64,000 nt of DNA, taken from positions 1 through 64,000 of the forward strand of contig NZ_QKZK01000014.1 in NCBI RefSeq assembly GCF_003254275.1, given 5' to 3'. The stretch comes from Breznakibacter xylanolyticus (GTDB lineage Bacteria; Bacteroidota; Bacteroidia; Bacteroidales; Marinilabiliaceae). A program made the translations under genes and the position numbers. Position 1 is the first letter of the stretch, and each line of letters opens with the position of its first letter. This document shows, piece by piece, positions 9,708 through 18,119 of this stretch. The notes under the pieces are model-generated. The model was given only the letters and a program-made list of their open reading frames with translations. It was not told the origin of the DNA and did no database searches.

Positions 9708-9836
9708 TTATGCGTGATGAGCGGGCAGTTCAGTGTTGGCATTGCTGTAAGCCGGGCAATCTTGAGCGCTTTTGCACGATTGAAAGCCAATGGCCATCAC
9801 GGCGACTACAGCAGCAAAAAGGAAGAGTTTTTTCAT
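9708..9836 (-). CDS. Tiny lipoprotein, 42 residues
   Basis: An ATG at 9836 opens a 42-codon frame ending in TAA at 9708. It starts MKKLFLFAAVVAVMAIGFQSC, a classic lipoprotein signal with a hydrophobic core and a lipobox-like cysteine at residue 21, followed by a short tail with a second cysteine (KSAQDCPAYSNANTELPAHHA). Its own rho-independent terminator follows directly. Small lipoproteins with a CPAY motif are seen in other Bacteroidota, but no function is known to me. It is probably anchored to a membrane by its lipid. It is too short for usual length cut-offs. Confidence 0.75.
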   Translation of the reverse strand: MKKLFLFAAVVAVMAIGFQSCKSAQDCPAYSNANTELPAHHA

Positions 9837-9929
9837 GGTGATGCATTTACATTATTGTGTAAAAATAATCGAATTGGTTAAATTCGCCAAGGTTTTTTTG
9901 AAAAAAAGACTTGAGAGGGATATGAGTTT

Positions 9930-10142
9930 AGGGGGCAGGGGGTTAGGAGTGGAAGAGTTAAGGGGGGAGAGTGGAAGAGTTTAGGGGTGTAAGAGTGTAG
10001 GAGTGTAAGGGTGTAAGAGTTTAGGAGTGTAGGGGGGGAGAGTGTAAGAGTGTAATAGTGGAAGAGTTTAGGGGTGTAAGAGTGTATGGGTTTAGGAGTG
10101 TAAGAGTTTATGGGTTTAGGAGTTGAAGGGTGGTAGGAGTAT
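9930..10142. repeat. Octamer-phased degenerate repeat, ~26 units
   Basis: 8-nt words of the form GTGTAAGA, GTTTAGGA, GTGGAAGA or GTGTAGGG run without a phase break for over 200 nt. All G/A/T, hardly any C on this strand. It fills the gap between the small lipoprotein gene and the histidine kinase. The remaining gap sequence shows no gene. Confidence 0.9.
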
Positions 10143-10274
10143 AGAGAATGTAATGGAGGTTTAAAGAACCATGAGGTGAGGGGCGGCGTTAAGATGGTGT
10201 TGATTGTATTTTTATTGGTGTTAGATGTTGATATTCATATAAATAAAAGCCGTTGAGGGTCACGGTGCAATCGT

Positions 10275-11228
10275 ATGTTGATAAAGATTTTATTAGGGAC
10301 ATCCATCTTGTTGCATTTTTTTGCGGCGTCGGTGGCACTTCGTTTGACGAAGGTGACAAAATATAATTTGTCGTGGATGCTGATTACTGCGGCGCTCATT
10401 TTTATGGCAGCACGTCGCTGTGTTGAGGCCTTGCCATTTTTCACGGATTTACGGTCGCAGGATTTCCGGTTGGCGTTTATCTGGCTTGGCATTGCTTCGT
10501 CGCTATGTTTTGCCATCGGTGTTTTTTTGATTGGGCGCATATTCAAGTACATCCGTGAGGTGGAAATCAAGAAGCGAGAGTACGAGAAAAAACTTCTCAC
10601 GGCCGTTATTGAAACAGAAGAAAAGGAACGTCGACGCTTTGCCAACGACTTGCACGATGGCTTGGGGCCTTTGTTGTCGTCCATCAAGTTGTCCATCTCA
10701 TCGTTGCATGGCGAGGTGACAGACAGACAGCGTCAGCGAGTGCTCGACAATGTGGAGTTGGTGGTGAACGAGGCCATTCGGAGTATCAAGGAGATATCGG
10801 ACAACCTGAGTCCGCATGTGTTGGTTCATTTTGGCATTGAAAAGGCATTGGGTAATTTTATCAATAAGGTGCATGTGTCGGGTAAGTTGCGCATACAGAC
10901 CGATTTTCAGTTGCAGGGCAGTCGTTATGGCGAAAATGTTGAAACAGTGCTTTATCGGGTGGTTTGTGAGTTGATCGCCAACACTTGTCAGCATTCGGGA
11001 GGCGACAAGGCATGGGTGAGGCTGTGGGAGGAGTCGGGGCATCTGAAGCTGACTTATCGTGATAACGGCAAGGGTTTTGATCCCGAGCGGGTGCTTGAGG
11101 ATACGCACGAGGGTTCAGGTCAAAGTAACATCCGTTCGCGAGTGGCTTCGCTCAAGGGGCAGGTGAGGTTTGAGAATGCTCCGGGAAAAGGTATCTTTGT
11201 GTCACTTGAAATACCAACGTCAAAATGA
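10275..11228 (+). CDS. Membrane sensor histidine kinase (NarX/LiaS type)
   Basis: 317 residues with three hydrophobic segments (~3-22, 34-50, 67-90), a short cytoplasmic linker and a HisKA_3 dimerisation domain with the phosphoacceptor H127 in ERRRFANDLHDGLGP, then a HATPase domain (N box ELIANTCQHSGG, G boxes DNGKGFD and GSGQSNIRSRV). There is no large extracytoplasmic sensor, so it may sense a membrane state or a partner protein. It overlaps the response regulator gene by 4 nt (ATGA), so the two form a two-component system. The signal is unknown. Confidence 0.9.
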   Translation: MLIKILLGTSILLHFFAASVALRLTKVTKYNLSWMLITAALIFMAARRCVEALPFFTDLRSQDFRLAFIWLGIASSLCFAIGVFLIGRIFKYIREVEIKKREYEKKLLTAVIETEEKERRRFANDLHDGLGPLLSSIKLSISSLHGEVTDRQRQRVLDNVELVVNEAIRSIKEISDNLSPHVLVHFGIEKALGNFINKVHVSGKLRIQTDFQLQGSRYGENVETVLYRVVCELIANTCQHSGGDKAWVRLWEESGHLKLTYRDNGKGFDPERVLEDTHEGSGQSNIRSRVASLKGQVRFENAPGKGIFVSLEIPTSK

Positions 11229-11869
11229 GCGCACAAAAAATAAAAGTGACCCTGGTGGATGATCATCTGTTGTTTCGTAACGGCTTTCGTTTGCTGCTCG
11301 ATCATTTGCCGGAGGTTGAGGTGGTTGGCGAGGCATCTGATGGCGAGGGATTTTTGTCGTTGCTGTCGGGTCGACATCCCGATTTGGTATTTTTGGATAT
11401 CTCAATGCCGGGCATGGGCGGGTTGGTGGCTGCGCAAAAGGCGCTGTCGATGTGCCCTGGCTTGCGCATCATCATGTTGACCATGTATAGCGATGAATCG
11501 TACTACTATCAGCTGGCCGACATGGGGGTGAAAGGTTTCTTGCTGAAGAGTTGTGATTTTAGAGAGGTCGAAATGGCCATTCACACGGTGATGGGTGGGC
11601 AGACGTATGTGTCGCAGGAGTTAATGATGGCCATCATGAACACGCACAAGTCGGGAGGGCCGACGTTGCAGGAGATGGTGAGCCTGAGCGACCGCGAGAG
11701 TGAAATTCTGGTAGAAGTGTGTAAAGGCTCATCCACGCCCGAGATTGCCGATCGTCTTTGCATTAGTCCCCGTACGGTTGAGAAGCATCGTTCCAATATT
11801 CTTTTGAAGACGGGGTGCAAGAATACTGCCAGTTTGGTGGGGTACGCGATGAAGAATAAGTTGATATGA
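11225..11869 (+). CDS. NarL/LuxR-family response regulator
   Basis: 214 residues: a receiver domain with the acidic pair VDD at 11-13, phosphoacceptor D58 in LVFLDISMPGMGG and K in the LLKSCDF segment, then a LuxR-type helix-turn-helix at the C-terminus (LSDRESEILVEVCKG...STPEIADRLCISPRTVEKHR). It is the output of the kinase encoded just upstream. Targets are not evident; neighbouring intergenic gaps contain mainly repeats. Confidence 0.93.
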   Translation: MSAQKIKVTLVDDHLLFRNGFRLLLDHLPEVEVVGEASDGEGFLSLLSGRHPDLVFLDISMPGMGGLVAAQKALSMCPGLRIIMLTMYSDESYYYQLADMGVKGFLLKSCDFREVEMAIHTVMGGQTYVSQELMMAIMNTHKSGGPTLQEMVSLSDRESEILVEVCKGSSTPEIADRLCISPRTVEKHRSNILLKTGCKNTASLVGYAMKNKLI

Positions 11870-11881
11870 GGGATTAAGTGT

Positions 11882-12036
11882 GCGAAAGTTTAAGAGTTCA
11901 AGAGTTCAAAAGGAAAATAGCAAAGTGACTAAGTGCCTGAGGGAGAATCAGCAAGTGTGCAGGAGTGTAAGAGTGCAAAAGGAAAGTAGCAAAGTGACTA
12001 AGTGCTTGAGGGAGGAAGAGTAGACGTGCGAAAGTG
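11882..12036. repeat. Octamer-phased repeat with internal duplication
   Basis: Words such as agagttca, ggagtgta and agagtgca repeat at 8 nt. A longer block (gcaaagtgactaagtg-cttgaggga type) occurs twice, near 11922 and 11989. A related block lies inverted at 44640-44698. No gene. Confidence 0.8.
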
Positions 12037-12057
12037 CAATTAATTATATAAAGGGTG

Positions 12058-12765
12058 ATGAAGCCGGTAGCAGATGATCGATTTGGAGGAGCCATTAAGC
12101 GAGCTGTGGTGGCGGGAGCGACCGGGTTGGTGGGGCGTGAGTTGCTGCAGTTGTTGTTAGATGATGGGCGCTATGCCGAGATTCATGTGCCCGGCCGTCG
12201 GTCGCCCCAAGTGGATGATGACCGGGTGCGTTTCCATGCCTGCGATTTTGAGGATTTTTCGTTCCTTCCCACCGTGGGCGTTGACGAGGTTTATTGTGCC
12301 TTGGGCACGACCATTGGCAAGGCCGGATCGCAAGATGCATTTCGACAGGTCGATTTTGATGCGGTGGTGAATCTGGCGCGTTGGGCCGCCCATGTTGATG
12401 CCGGTCGTTTTGTTGTGGTCAGTTCATTGGGGGCAGATGTCCGTTCGGGCAATTTTTATTTGCGCACCAAGGGGCAGATGGAGCGCGCATTGAAACAGTG
12501 CGGTTTAAATTCTTTAATCATCGTACGTCCATCGTTGCTGATGGGGCAACGGGGAGAATTTCGTTTAGGAGAGCGGTTGGGTGCCTGGTTGATGCGTCCC
12601 TTGTCGGTGTTGATGATCGGGCGCTTTAAGAAATATCGCCCCATCGCGGCTGCCAATGTGGCCAAGGCGATGAAACGGTTGGCCGAGAGTAAGTTTGGCG
12701 ATGTTTACGTCGAAGAATCCGATCAGTTGCAGTTGTTGGCCAATGGTTATTCGTCTACCCTATAA
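12058..12765 (+). CDS. NAD(P)-binding Rossmann-fold protein (HTATIP2-like)
   Basis: About 235 residues of the extended/atypical short-chain dehydrogenase group. The dinucleotide site AVVAGATGLVGREL lies at the N-terminus, and CALGTTIGKAGSQDAF, VVVSSLGAD and a YLRTKGQME segment (the Y-x3-K pair) are typical of the HTATIP2/oxidoreductase YwnB-like family. Substrate unknown. A GTG directly before the ATG could add one residue. It is followed after 8 nt by the gene at 12774, so the two are probably co-transcribed. Confidence 0.82.
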   Translation: MKPVADDRFGGAIKRAVVAGATGLVGRELLQLLLDDGRYAEIHVPGRRSPQVDDDRVRFHACDFEDFSFLPTVGVDEVYCALGTTIGKAGSQDAFRQVDFDAVVNLARWAAHVDAGRFVVVSSLGADVRSGNFYLRTKGQMERALKQCGLNSLIIVRPSLLMGQRGEFRLGERLGAWLMRPLSVLMIGRFKKYRPIAAANVAKAMKRLAESKFGDVYVEESDQLQLLANGYSSTL

Positions 12766-12773
12766 TTGATTGC

Positions 12774-14765
12774 ATGCGTTTGCTACTCGTTATCGTTTTT
12801 AGTGTGGTTTTATCGACCGGTTTGGTGGCGCAGGAAAGTTCATTTACGCCTGTTCAACGAGCGCGGATGTTGCATGTGGTTGAGCAAACCGGACTGCTGA
12901 AGTCATTGTTAGGGGATTGTTTTGCTTATAATCGAGAGCCGTTTTATGTGGTCAATCATGGAATATCCCGGTTCGATGCACAGGCGGCTGAGGATTACCT
13001 GAGTGTTCACCCCGATTCGTTGGTGGTCGATTGGGCGAGTTTATCGCATCAGTCTCCCGGGTTGTTGGCCGAACTGGCCGTGAAGCTGGCCTTGTGGGAG
13101 TTGGTGCAGGATCCCGATGGGCTTTGGGCATGTGAAGATGCGTCGTTGTGCGAGGCCTTAATGAAGCCGTTACATCGTTATTTGCCCGAACGTTATCGGG
13201 AGCGACCACAGTCGAAGGGAGCCCGTCACATTTTGGGAGTGGTGATGCACCCTTCGCGTCCGTTGTCGGTAAAGAGGCAGCAGATGGAAGCCTTGAAGGT
13301 GACGCCCCGAGAGCAGCGACAGTTATTGATGGCGTGGTCGCAGGCCGTGGAGCGATATGTTCAGGCACAGGGGCGACGTTATTTCACAATGCTTGCTGGT
13401 GAGTCGGTTGGTTTTGAACTGAAGATGATGGCGGCCGGAGAAGGGAGCGGCACGGCCGGATTGTTGGGAGCCTATGAGCGTCGCACGGATGATACCACGC
13501 GCTTTAGTTATGCCAAGGGATGCGGGCTGTTTAATTATCAGTTTGAAGGTCAACGGTCAAGTGTCACGCCCCGATGGTATGCCGAGGTTCGCACGGTGGC
13601 CTCACGCAGCGGTAGCAATGCGTTGCATGGTGCTTTGTGGGGCGTTGACGGGAAAAATCAAGCATTGGTGGTGGTCACCCGTGGAGACCGGAGTTATCAT
13701 TTATTTCCGACAGGCTCGCTGCTCACGCCCGATCAGAACCATTCGGAGGGGATGAGTTATCTGGATTACCTACAGGCAGTGACGGCGCTAAAGGTCGAGC
13801 GGCCGGTGGCACGCCTTCAGCAGGAGGGAGGTCTCAATGAGTTGTTGCAGGCCGAGTATGAAAGGAAGGAGGAGATTGAGGTGCGTTTGCGGGTGCTCGA
13901 AAGCGAGATTGACAGCTTACAGCGCATGCCGGGGGTGATATCGGGCGATATTCAGGGGCGACGTCAGCAAATCAATGTGTTATTGGGCAGTTTGTCGGCA
14001 CGCGAACGTCGTATTGTTGAGCTCGGCCGTAAGGTTTCAGCACAGGTGACCAAAGCCGAAAAAGCATCGGCAGAAGTAGATGCCATGCAGCAGTTATTGG
14101 GGCCCGCTCCGCAGCGTTGGGAGAAGCAGGGCGAGTTGTATCGGTATGATGATGGGGTGATGTTTGATGCCACGCGTCAGGATTTGATATTTCCTGATGA
14201 CATATTGAATGACACCCTCACCATTCGGCTGGTGTCGGCAGCCATGACGCTGAGTGGCCGGTTGCGCGACGAAGTGCAGTTGTTGGCCTGCATGGTGAAT
14301 GTGCCCCCGGTCGTTCCCGAGGAACCATGCCTGTCGGATTCCGATGAACGTGAGTTTATGTTTTACTATCATCCCGATGCGATTGTGCCTACCGTGAGCA
14401 TCGACAGTTTGATTACGTTTTTAAAGGGTCTGAATGCATCTCAGGTGAAGGTGGCCGTTGAAACTGACGTGGCAGTCACGGCATCGCGGGCAAGGTATGC
14501 CGATGCGTGCCGCGAAAGGATGCATCCGTTGACCGATTATGGTCGTCAGCGATATGCCCGTGTGCGAGTGATGGTTGCCGATGATGTTGCGGAAGTATTT
14601 ATTGTTGCCGGTACAGATCCGGTGCCAACCCGACTGTCGGGATTGACCAAGCAGGAACGGCGAGCCTTAGGGATTCATCATGCATCTGTGGCAAACAATG
14701 AGGTGTTGGCGCGACAACGAGGGGAATACCTTCGTCAACAAATTGAAACGATGGAGGGGCGATAA
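12774..14765 (+). CDS. Secreted protein of unknown function, coiled coil
   Basis: 663 residues starting with a signal peptide (LLLVIVFSVVLSTGLVAQ). Residues ~20-340 are predicted mixed alpha/beta with no family I recognise. A coiled coil follows (~350-450: EYERKEEIEVRLRVLESEIDSL and QQINVLLGSLSARERRIVEL). The tail contains a region (~545-625) rich in valine strands (KVAVETDVAVTASRARYADACRERM) that faintly recalls OmpA-like or SIMPL-type alpha/beta repeats, but the match is not strong enough to assign. It is probably periplasmic or outer-membrane associated and co-transcribed with the Rossmann protein upstream. Confidence 0.75.
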   Translation: MRLLLVIVFSVVLSTGLVAQESSFTPVQRARMLHVVEQTGLLKSLLGDCFAYNREPFYVVNHGISRFDAQAAEDYLSVHPDSLVVDWASLSHQSPGLLAELAVKLALWELVQDPDGLWACEDASLCEALMKPLHRYLPERYRERPQSKGARHILGVVMHPSRPLSVKRQQMEALKVTPREQRQLLMAWSQAVERYVQAQGRRYFTMLAGESVGFELKMMAAGEGSGTAGLLGAYERRTDDTTRFSYAKGCGLFNYQFEGQRSSVTPRWYAEVRTVASRSGSNALHGALWGVDGKNQALVVVTRGDRSYHLFPTGSLLTPDQNHSEGMSYLDYLQAVTALKVERPVARLQQEGGLNELLQAEYERKEEIEVRLRVLESEIDSLQRMPGVISGDIQGRRQQINVLLGSLSARERRIVELGRKVSAQVTKAEKASAEVDAMQQLLGPAPQRWEKQGELYRYDDGVMFDATRQDLIFPDDILNDTLTIRLVSAAMTLSGRLRDEVQLLACMVNVPPVVPEEPCLSDSDEREFMFYYHPDAIVPTVSIDSLITFLKGLNASQVKVAVETDVAVTASRARYADACRERMHPLTDYGRQRYARVRVMVADDVAEVFIVAGTDPVPTRLSGLTKQERRALGIHHASVANNEVLARQRGEYLRQQIETMEGR

Positions 14766-15487
14766 AAGTCCGATTGCGTGCCCCATTTGTGGTGCTACTA
14801 TTGTGGGGTTCCGTAAGTTTTGTGTAAGGAATGGGGATGTTGGTCAAAGACACATTTCGTTGGCCAAAAAAAATGATTGACCTCGGATGGGAGTTCTTAA
14901 ATTTGCGATTGAAAAATAAACGTGTGGGGCGATTCCTGAAAAAGGTGTTTCAACATCGCGTTTGAGAAATCATAGACAAATGAATACATGAAACGAGCCA
15001 AGAGGCGTTCTCGTTGATGGAGGGAGAGGGATTAAATGCAGAGTTCTCAACGAACACGGAGGCGCCCAGGGGTTTTCTGATGATGATGTAAGTTTGAGAA
15101 ATCTAAAACCTGTTTCAAATAAAAAAGCAGATAACTTAGCGTTAACTCAACTTCCTCAACATATCCAACGAAGAATTGACACTGATTTGTAGTGAGTTAA
15201 GATGAGAGCCGGTGAGGAGAAGAAACCTCAGTGTAGCTCAGCAAAAGAGTTTTATCGTCGTGTTAATGCGATTTAGTGGGTGAAAGAGATGTCTTGAAAT
15301 TCAGTTGTTTGCTGATTTATTGACATGTAAAATGAACCGTGAATCTTCTTTGTTACGCAAATGAGAATGGAAGAATGGCATCGCCAATGATTTATGGTGA
15401 GTTCCATCTGACTGATAAGAAATAAATAATTACCAGGTTAATATTCTCAAGTCCTCCTATGGGGATGAGGGGCTAAACATAATTAAA
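14766..15487. other. 722-nt gap with candidate leader element
   Basis: No gene of normal length is present. A 44-codon frame (14831-14965, MGMLVKDTFRWPKK...) with an AAGGA in front is possible but unsupported. From ~14988 the text atgaaacgagcc...ggaggcgcccaggggttttctgatga resembles the leader at 18217-18280 upstream of the PUL, and may be a shared regulatory or RNA element. A short hairpin (cctcctatggggatgagg) precedes the gene at 15488. Confidence 0.4.
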
Positions 15488-16057
15488 ATGAAAACGATGA
15501 AGGTAGTCGGAGTGTGCTTGTTGATGGTGTTGTTGTGGTCGCCACAAGCGAAGGGGCAGGGAGTGTTCAATGTTTATCATGACGAAGTGGCTTTTCGAGC
15601 AGCGATTGGGATTGTTCAGCAGGCCGATGATTTAATAGATTTGGAGTCCGGAGCCATTGCCTGTCGTTTGGTTCGGGGATGTCATCAATATGGTTTTTGT
15701 TGTCGCAGCTACAGTCGTTTGTTGTGGAATTCGCCCGGTGCCCTGGCGGCAGGGTTTCCAATGGATACCCTCTATGTGAGTAACGCCAATCGGGTGATTC
15801 ATTATGTGGGCGGTTATTTCTACAATGTCGATTCCGACGGACGTTTTGTCAACAGTCCTGTGACGCTGAAGGTGGCCGGTTTTAGTTTTACCTTTCAACC
15901 CGAGAGTTCATCGACCTTTACGGGTTTTGTGTTCTGTCAGCCGGTCGAAGAGGTGTCATTTACGGGCAATGTACTCAACTTAAAGGACGACGTGGTGCTG
16001 ACAATGACGCATGTGTACATGGGGAGTCAGGAGAACATGGCGTTGACGAGGCGGTAG
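15488..16057 (+). CDS. Secreted beta-rich protein of unknown function
   Basis: 189 residues with a signal peptide (VVGVCLLMVLLWSPQAKGQ). The rest (FNVYHDEVAFRAAIG...DLIDLESG...YVGGYFYNVDSDGRFVNSPVTLKV...STFTGFVF) follows the order of the beta-sandwich domain common in PEP-CTERM proteins: an opening F-x-D-x2-F-x2-A strand, a GG-F-x-D-x-G turn and a closing F-GF strand. The PEP-CTERM anchor itself is absent, as expected in Bacteroidota. It stands alone behind a 722-nt gap. Cellular role unknown. Confidence 0.65.
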   Translation: MKTMKVVGVCLLMVLLWSPQAKGQGVFNVYHDEVAFRAAIGIVQQADDLIDLESGAIACRLVRGCHQYGFCCRSYSRLLWNSPGALAAGFPMDTLYVSNANRVIHYVGGYFYNVDSDGRFVNSPVTLKVAGFSFTFQPESSSTFTGFVFCQPVEEVSFTGNVLNLKDDVVLTMTHVYMGSQENMALTRR

Positions 16058-16061
16058 GAGG

Positions 16062-16120
16062 TTAGCCCCCTAAATCCCCCCAAAGGGGCACTTTGGGTGT
16101 TTCGTCTTTAATTGCTTCTG
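16062..16120 (+). repeat. Dispersed module A (C-run/G-run) repeat
   Basis: Agccccctaaatccccccaaagggg followed by ctttgggtgtttcgtctttaatt. Close copies lie at 38991-39090, 41506-41560 and 44570-44630 (same orientation) and 40421-40467 and 26946-26994 (inverted). It directly follows the stop codon at 16057. Confidence 0.9.
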
Positions 16121-16318
16121 TGGTTATTTCTTTTGCGCTTTTGAATGCGGCCGTTATGCTGCTTACTTTGTTGTGCACAAATTGGCAAACCCTCTGTGTT
16201 GAAGCACAAAGAAAACGACTGTTGCATAGCCGCTTTTTCTCACACTTTTATTTGAACAATTTTGCAGTGTGAGGTTCTAAGCAATTATCTTTTTGAAATA
16301 GGTACTTTGTATATAATC

Positions 16319-16424
16319 TTAAAGCCCCAACGGGCGAAACCGATAGCTGCCTAAACTGACAATCACTGCACGTTTGGTTAAGTACTGCGTTCAATAACGC
16401 TCTCGCTCTTTTGGGGCTATGAGG
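16319..16424. repeat. Structured element closed by agcccca/tggggct
   Basis: The end sequences aagccccaa (16321-16329) and ttggggct (16412-16419) are complementary and enclose ~80 nt with further short pairings (aacgggcg, cgctctcgct). It lies just downstream of lrgB, so it could terminate that transcript or be a dispersed element. Between 16120 and 16319 nothing else is recognisable. Confidence 0.4.
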
Positions 16425-16450
16425 ATGGCATTCCTAACCCTTGATTGAAA

Positions 16451-17155
16451 TTAAGCGTTGAATAATAGTCTAATGAGAGGCACCAGTAAGGCTGTAGCCA
16501 GTCCCATGAGTCCAATGGCAAGCCCACTGATGGCGCCCTCAATGGCGCCCATCTCGATGGCACGAGCGGTACCCAGTCCGTGAGCGGCGCTGCCCATGGC
16601 CAGTCCTTTGGCTATTTTACTTTCGATACCCATTTTTTGTAAGATGAAGGGGCCGACAATCCCACCAAACACACCCACCATCACCACGATGACGGCCGTT
16701 AGCGGGGGTATTCCGCCGAAGCGTTCGGCGATGCTGATGGCTATGGGGTTGGTGACTGATTTTGGCTCGAGCGAGGCCACGATGGCCTCGTTGGCGCCCA
16801 TCCAGCGGGCAATGAGACCCACGCTGATGATGCCCAGTGCGCTGCCGGTGACGATGGCCGTGATCATTGACCAAAGGTGTTTGCGGATGTGAGAGACCTG
16901 TTCGTGCAGGGCATAACCGAGCGCGACCACCGAAGGGCCCAGCATGAAGTCGATGAGAGCGCTGCCCTGTTTGAAGTCGTCGTACGGCACGTTGAGCAGG
17001 GATAGTACGGCAATGATGACCGCAATGGTGGTAAGCACCGGGTGCAATACCGCCAGACGCGTTTTGCGATAAAGCCACACAGCCGCCAGATAGGTTCCAA
17101 TGACAAAGGCCAGCGTGAAGGGTTGTGTGGCAAACCAGGATTCTATTCGTTCCAT
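16451..17155 (-). CDS. lrgB: LrgB-family membrane protein
   Basis: 234 residues with several hydrophobic helices and the LrgB/CidB family core: GPSVVALGYALHEQ, EPKSVTNPIAISIAERFGG and GMGSAAHGLGTARA-like AMGSAAHGLGTARAIEMG. The start at 17155 (MERIESWF) fits family length; the open frame continues upstream only through lrgA sequence. LrgAB are holin-like partners linked to murein hydrolase control and, in some bacteria, to pyruvate or glycolate transport. It overlaps lrgA by 13 nt. Confidence 0.92.
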   Translation of the reverse strand: MERIESWFATQPFTLAFVIGTYLAAVWLYRKTRLAVLHPVLTTIAVIIAVLSLLNVPYDDFKQGSALIDFMLGPSVVALGYALHEQVSHIRKHLWSMITAIVTGSALGIISVGLIARWMGANEAIVASLEPKSVTNPIAISIAERFGGIPPLTAVIVVMVGVFGGIVGPFILQKMGIESKIAKGLAMGSAAHGLGTARAIEMGAIEGAISGLAIGLMGLATALLVPLIRLLFNA

Positions 17156-17484
17156 GATTCCATTTTTTGTTGCACGTAAGCCGTGGATATGAGTACCAGG
17201 ATGGTGCTGATGATTACCGACACCACTATTGGCGCCCAATATTGTCCGATGTATTGCATCGAAATCATGAGTCCCACACCCACAGGGACAAAAAATAGGG
17301 ACATGTGTGTGGTGATGCCCACAGCCACGGTGCGCAATTTGAGAGCGTCGACCCATTTTAATTGCAGGGCAATAAACAATAGTACCATTCCGATGACATT
17401 GCCCGGCACGATGCCCTGAATGAGCCAGCTACAGAAATTCCCAATGGCATAAAAGAGAAAGATGATGAAGAATCCGTAAAGCAT
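17143..17484 (-). CDS. lrgA: LrgA/CidA-family holin-like protein
   Basis: 113 residues, four hydrophobic segments and the family signature IVPGNVIGMVLLFIALQLKWV followed by MSLFFVPVGVGLM. It forms an operon with lrgB (13-nt overlap). A TATTTTTG box lies 19-26 nt upstream of the start on the minus strand. The operon ends near the structured element at 16319-16424. Confidence 0.9.
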   Translation of the reverse strand: MLYGFFIIFLFYAIGNFCSWLIQGIVPGNVIGMVLLFIALQLKWVDALKLRTVAVGITTHMSLFFVPVGVGLMISMQYIGQYWAPIVVSVIISTILVLISTAYVQQKMESWNE

Positions 17485-17502
17485 GATACAATTTTAGCAT
17501 TG

Positions 17503-17510
17503 CAAAAATA
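17503..17510 (-). promoter_or_regulatory. Candidate -7 box for lrgAB
   Basis: The minus strand reads TATTTTTG, a full match to TAnnTTTG. No -33 element at standard spacing was found. Confidence 0.4.
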
Positions 17511-18016
17511 GTGTCTTCGTTGACCTGTTGTGACTCAATATTGGGAAATGGTTGGTTTGTTTGGATAGTTTAACGTTTGAAGCATTTGGTGAAGACAAAC
17601 GATTGAAAAAGACTTATTGGTCGATTAAAGTTGGAGTTTGGCATGCCGAAAATTCTTTGCTGTCAAATAATCGCTGACGATTGTTGAAAGGGGTTGACAT
17701 CGTTTGGTGAAGAGCCTTAAATTGAAGGGAACACAATAAAAGTAAATAATCACTTATGAGGGCGTCGGCGTGGGCGGAATGAAGCCCTGTTTAAACGATT
17801 TGAGGGGTGAGGTATTTGTTTGCGGACAGTGAAAACGGCATGTCATCCTGTGACGTTTAATGCGGAGTGTTAAAAATGTTAAAGCAACTTCTATTTTTTG
17901 TTTTTTTTATGAATCCGGTCTGGTTGAGATCGTGTGTTGTGGGTGTTTTAATTTTTAAAGCGTTCTAAAAGTGCAGTAAATCAGAGGTTAAGATGTGTTT
18001 GTGGTTCGATTAAGGA

Positions 18017-18074
18017 ACCTTTACAATTTGTTGGATTGTCCACTTGATAAAGACAATCGTCCACCTGTAAAGGT
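18017..18074. promoter_or_regulatory. Nested inverted repeat upstream of the PUL
   Basis: Outer arms acctttaca (18017-18025) and tgtaaaggt (18066-18074) and inner arms gattgtc (18034-18040) and gacaatc (18052-18058) are perfect complements. A TAAATTTG box follows at 18086-18093. The site could be a regulator binding site over the -33 region or a folded RNA. The rest of 17511-18119 has no gene I can support. Confidence 0.5.
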
Positions 18075-18085
18075 GAAGGACAGGC

Positions 18086-18093
18086 TAAATTTG
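18086..18093 (+). promoter_or_regulatory. Candidate -7 box for the PUL leader
   Basis: TAAATTTG matches TAnnTTTG. The predicted transcription start (~18100) lies ~20 nt before the small frame at 18120 and ~325 nt before the first PUL gene. No clear -33 TTG at 19-21 nt. Confidence 0.4.
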
Positions 18094-18119
18094 CATATAA
18101 ATGTTAAAGACGAGGAGAT

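Noticed and set aside
9690-9881. 63-codon open frame on + over the small lipoprotein gene
   Set aside because: The opposite strand has a lipoprotein signal and a correctly placed terminator; the + frame has neither.
10275-11869. Two-component system as regulator of the arabinan locus
   Set aside because: PUL control is usually by hybrid sensors, SusR-like or ECF sigma systems; this NarX/NarL-like pair is 7 kb away with other genes between.
14831-14965. 44-codon frame MGMLVKDTFRWPKK... with AAGGA in front
   Set aside because: No family, no terminator and no promoter box; kept only as part of the gap description.
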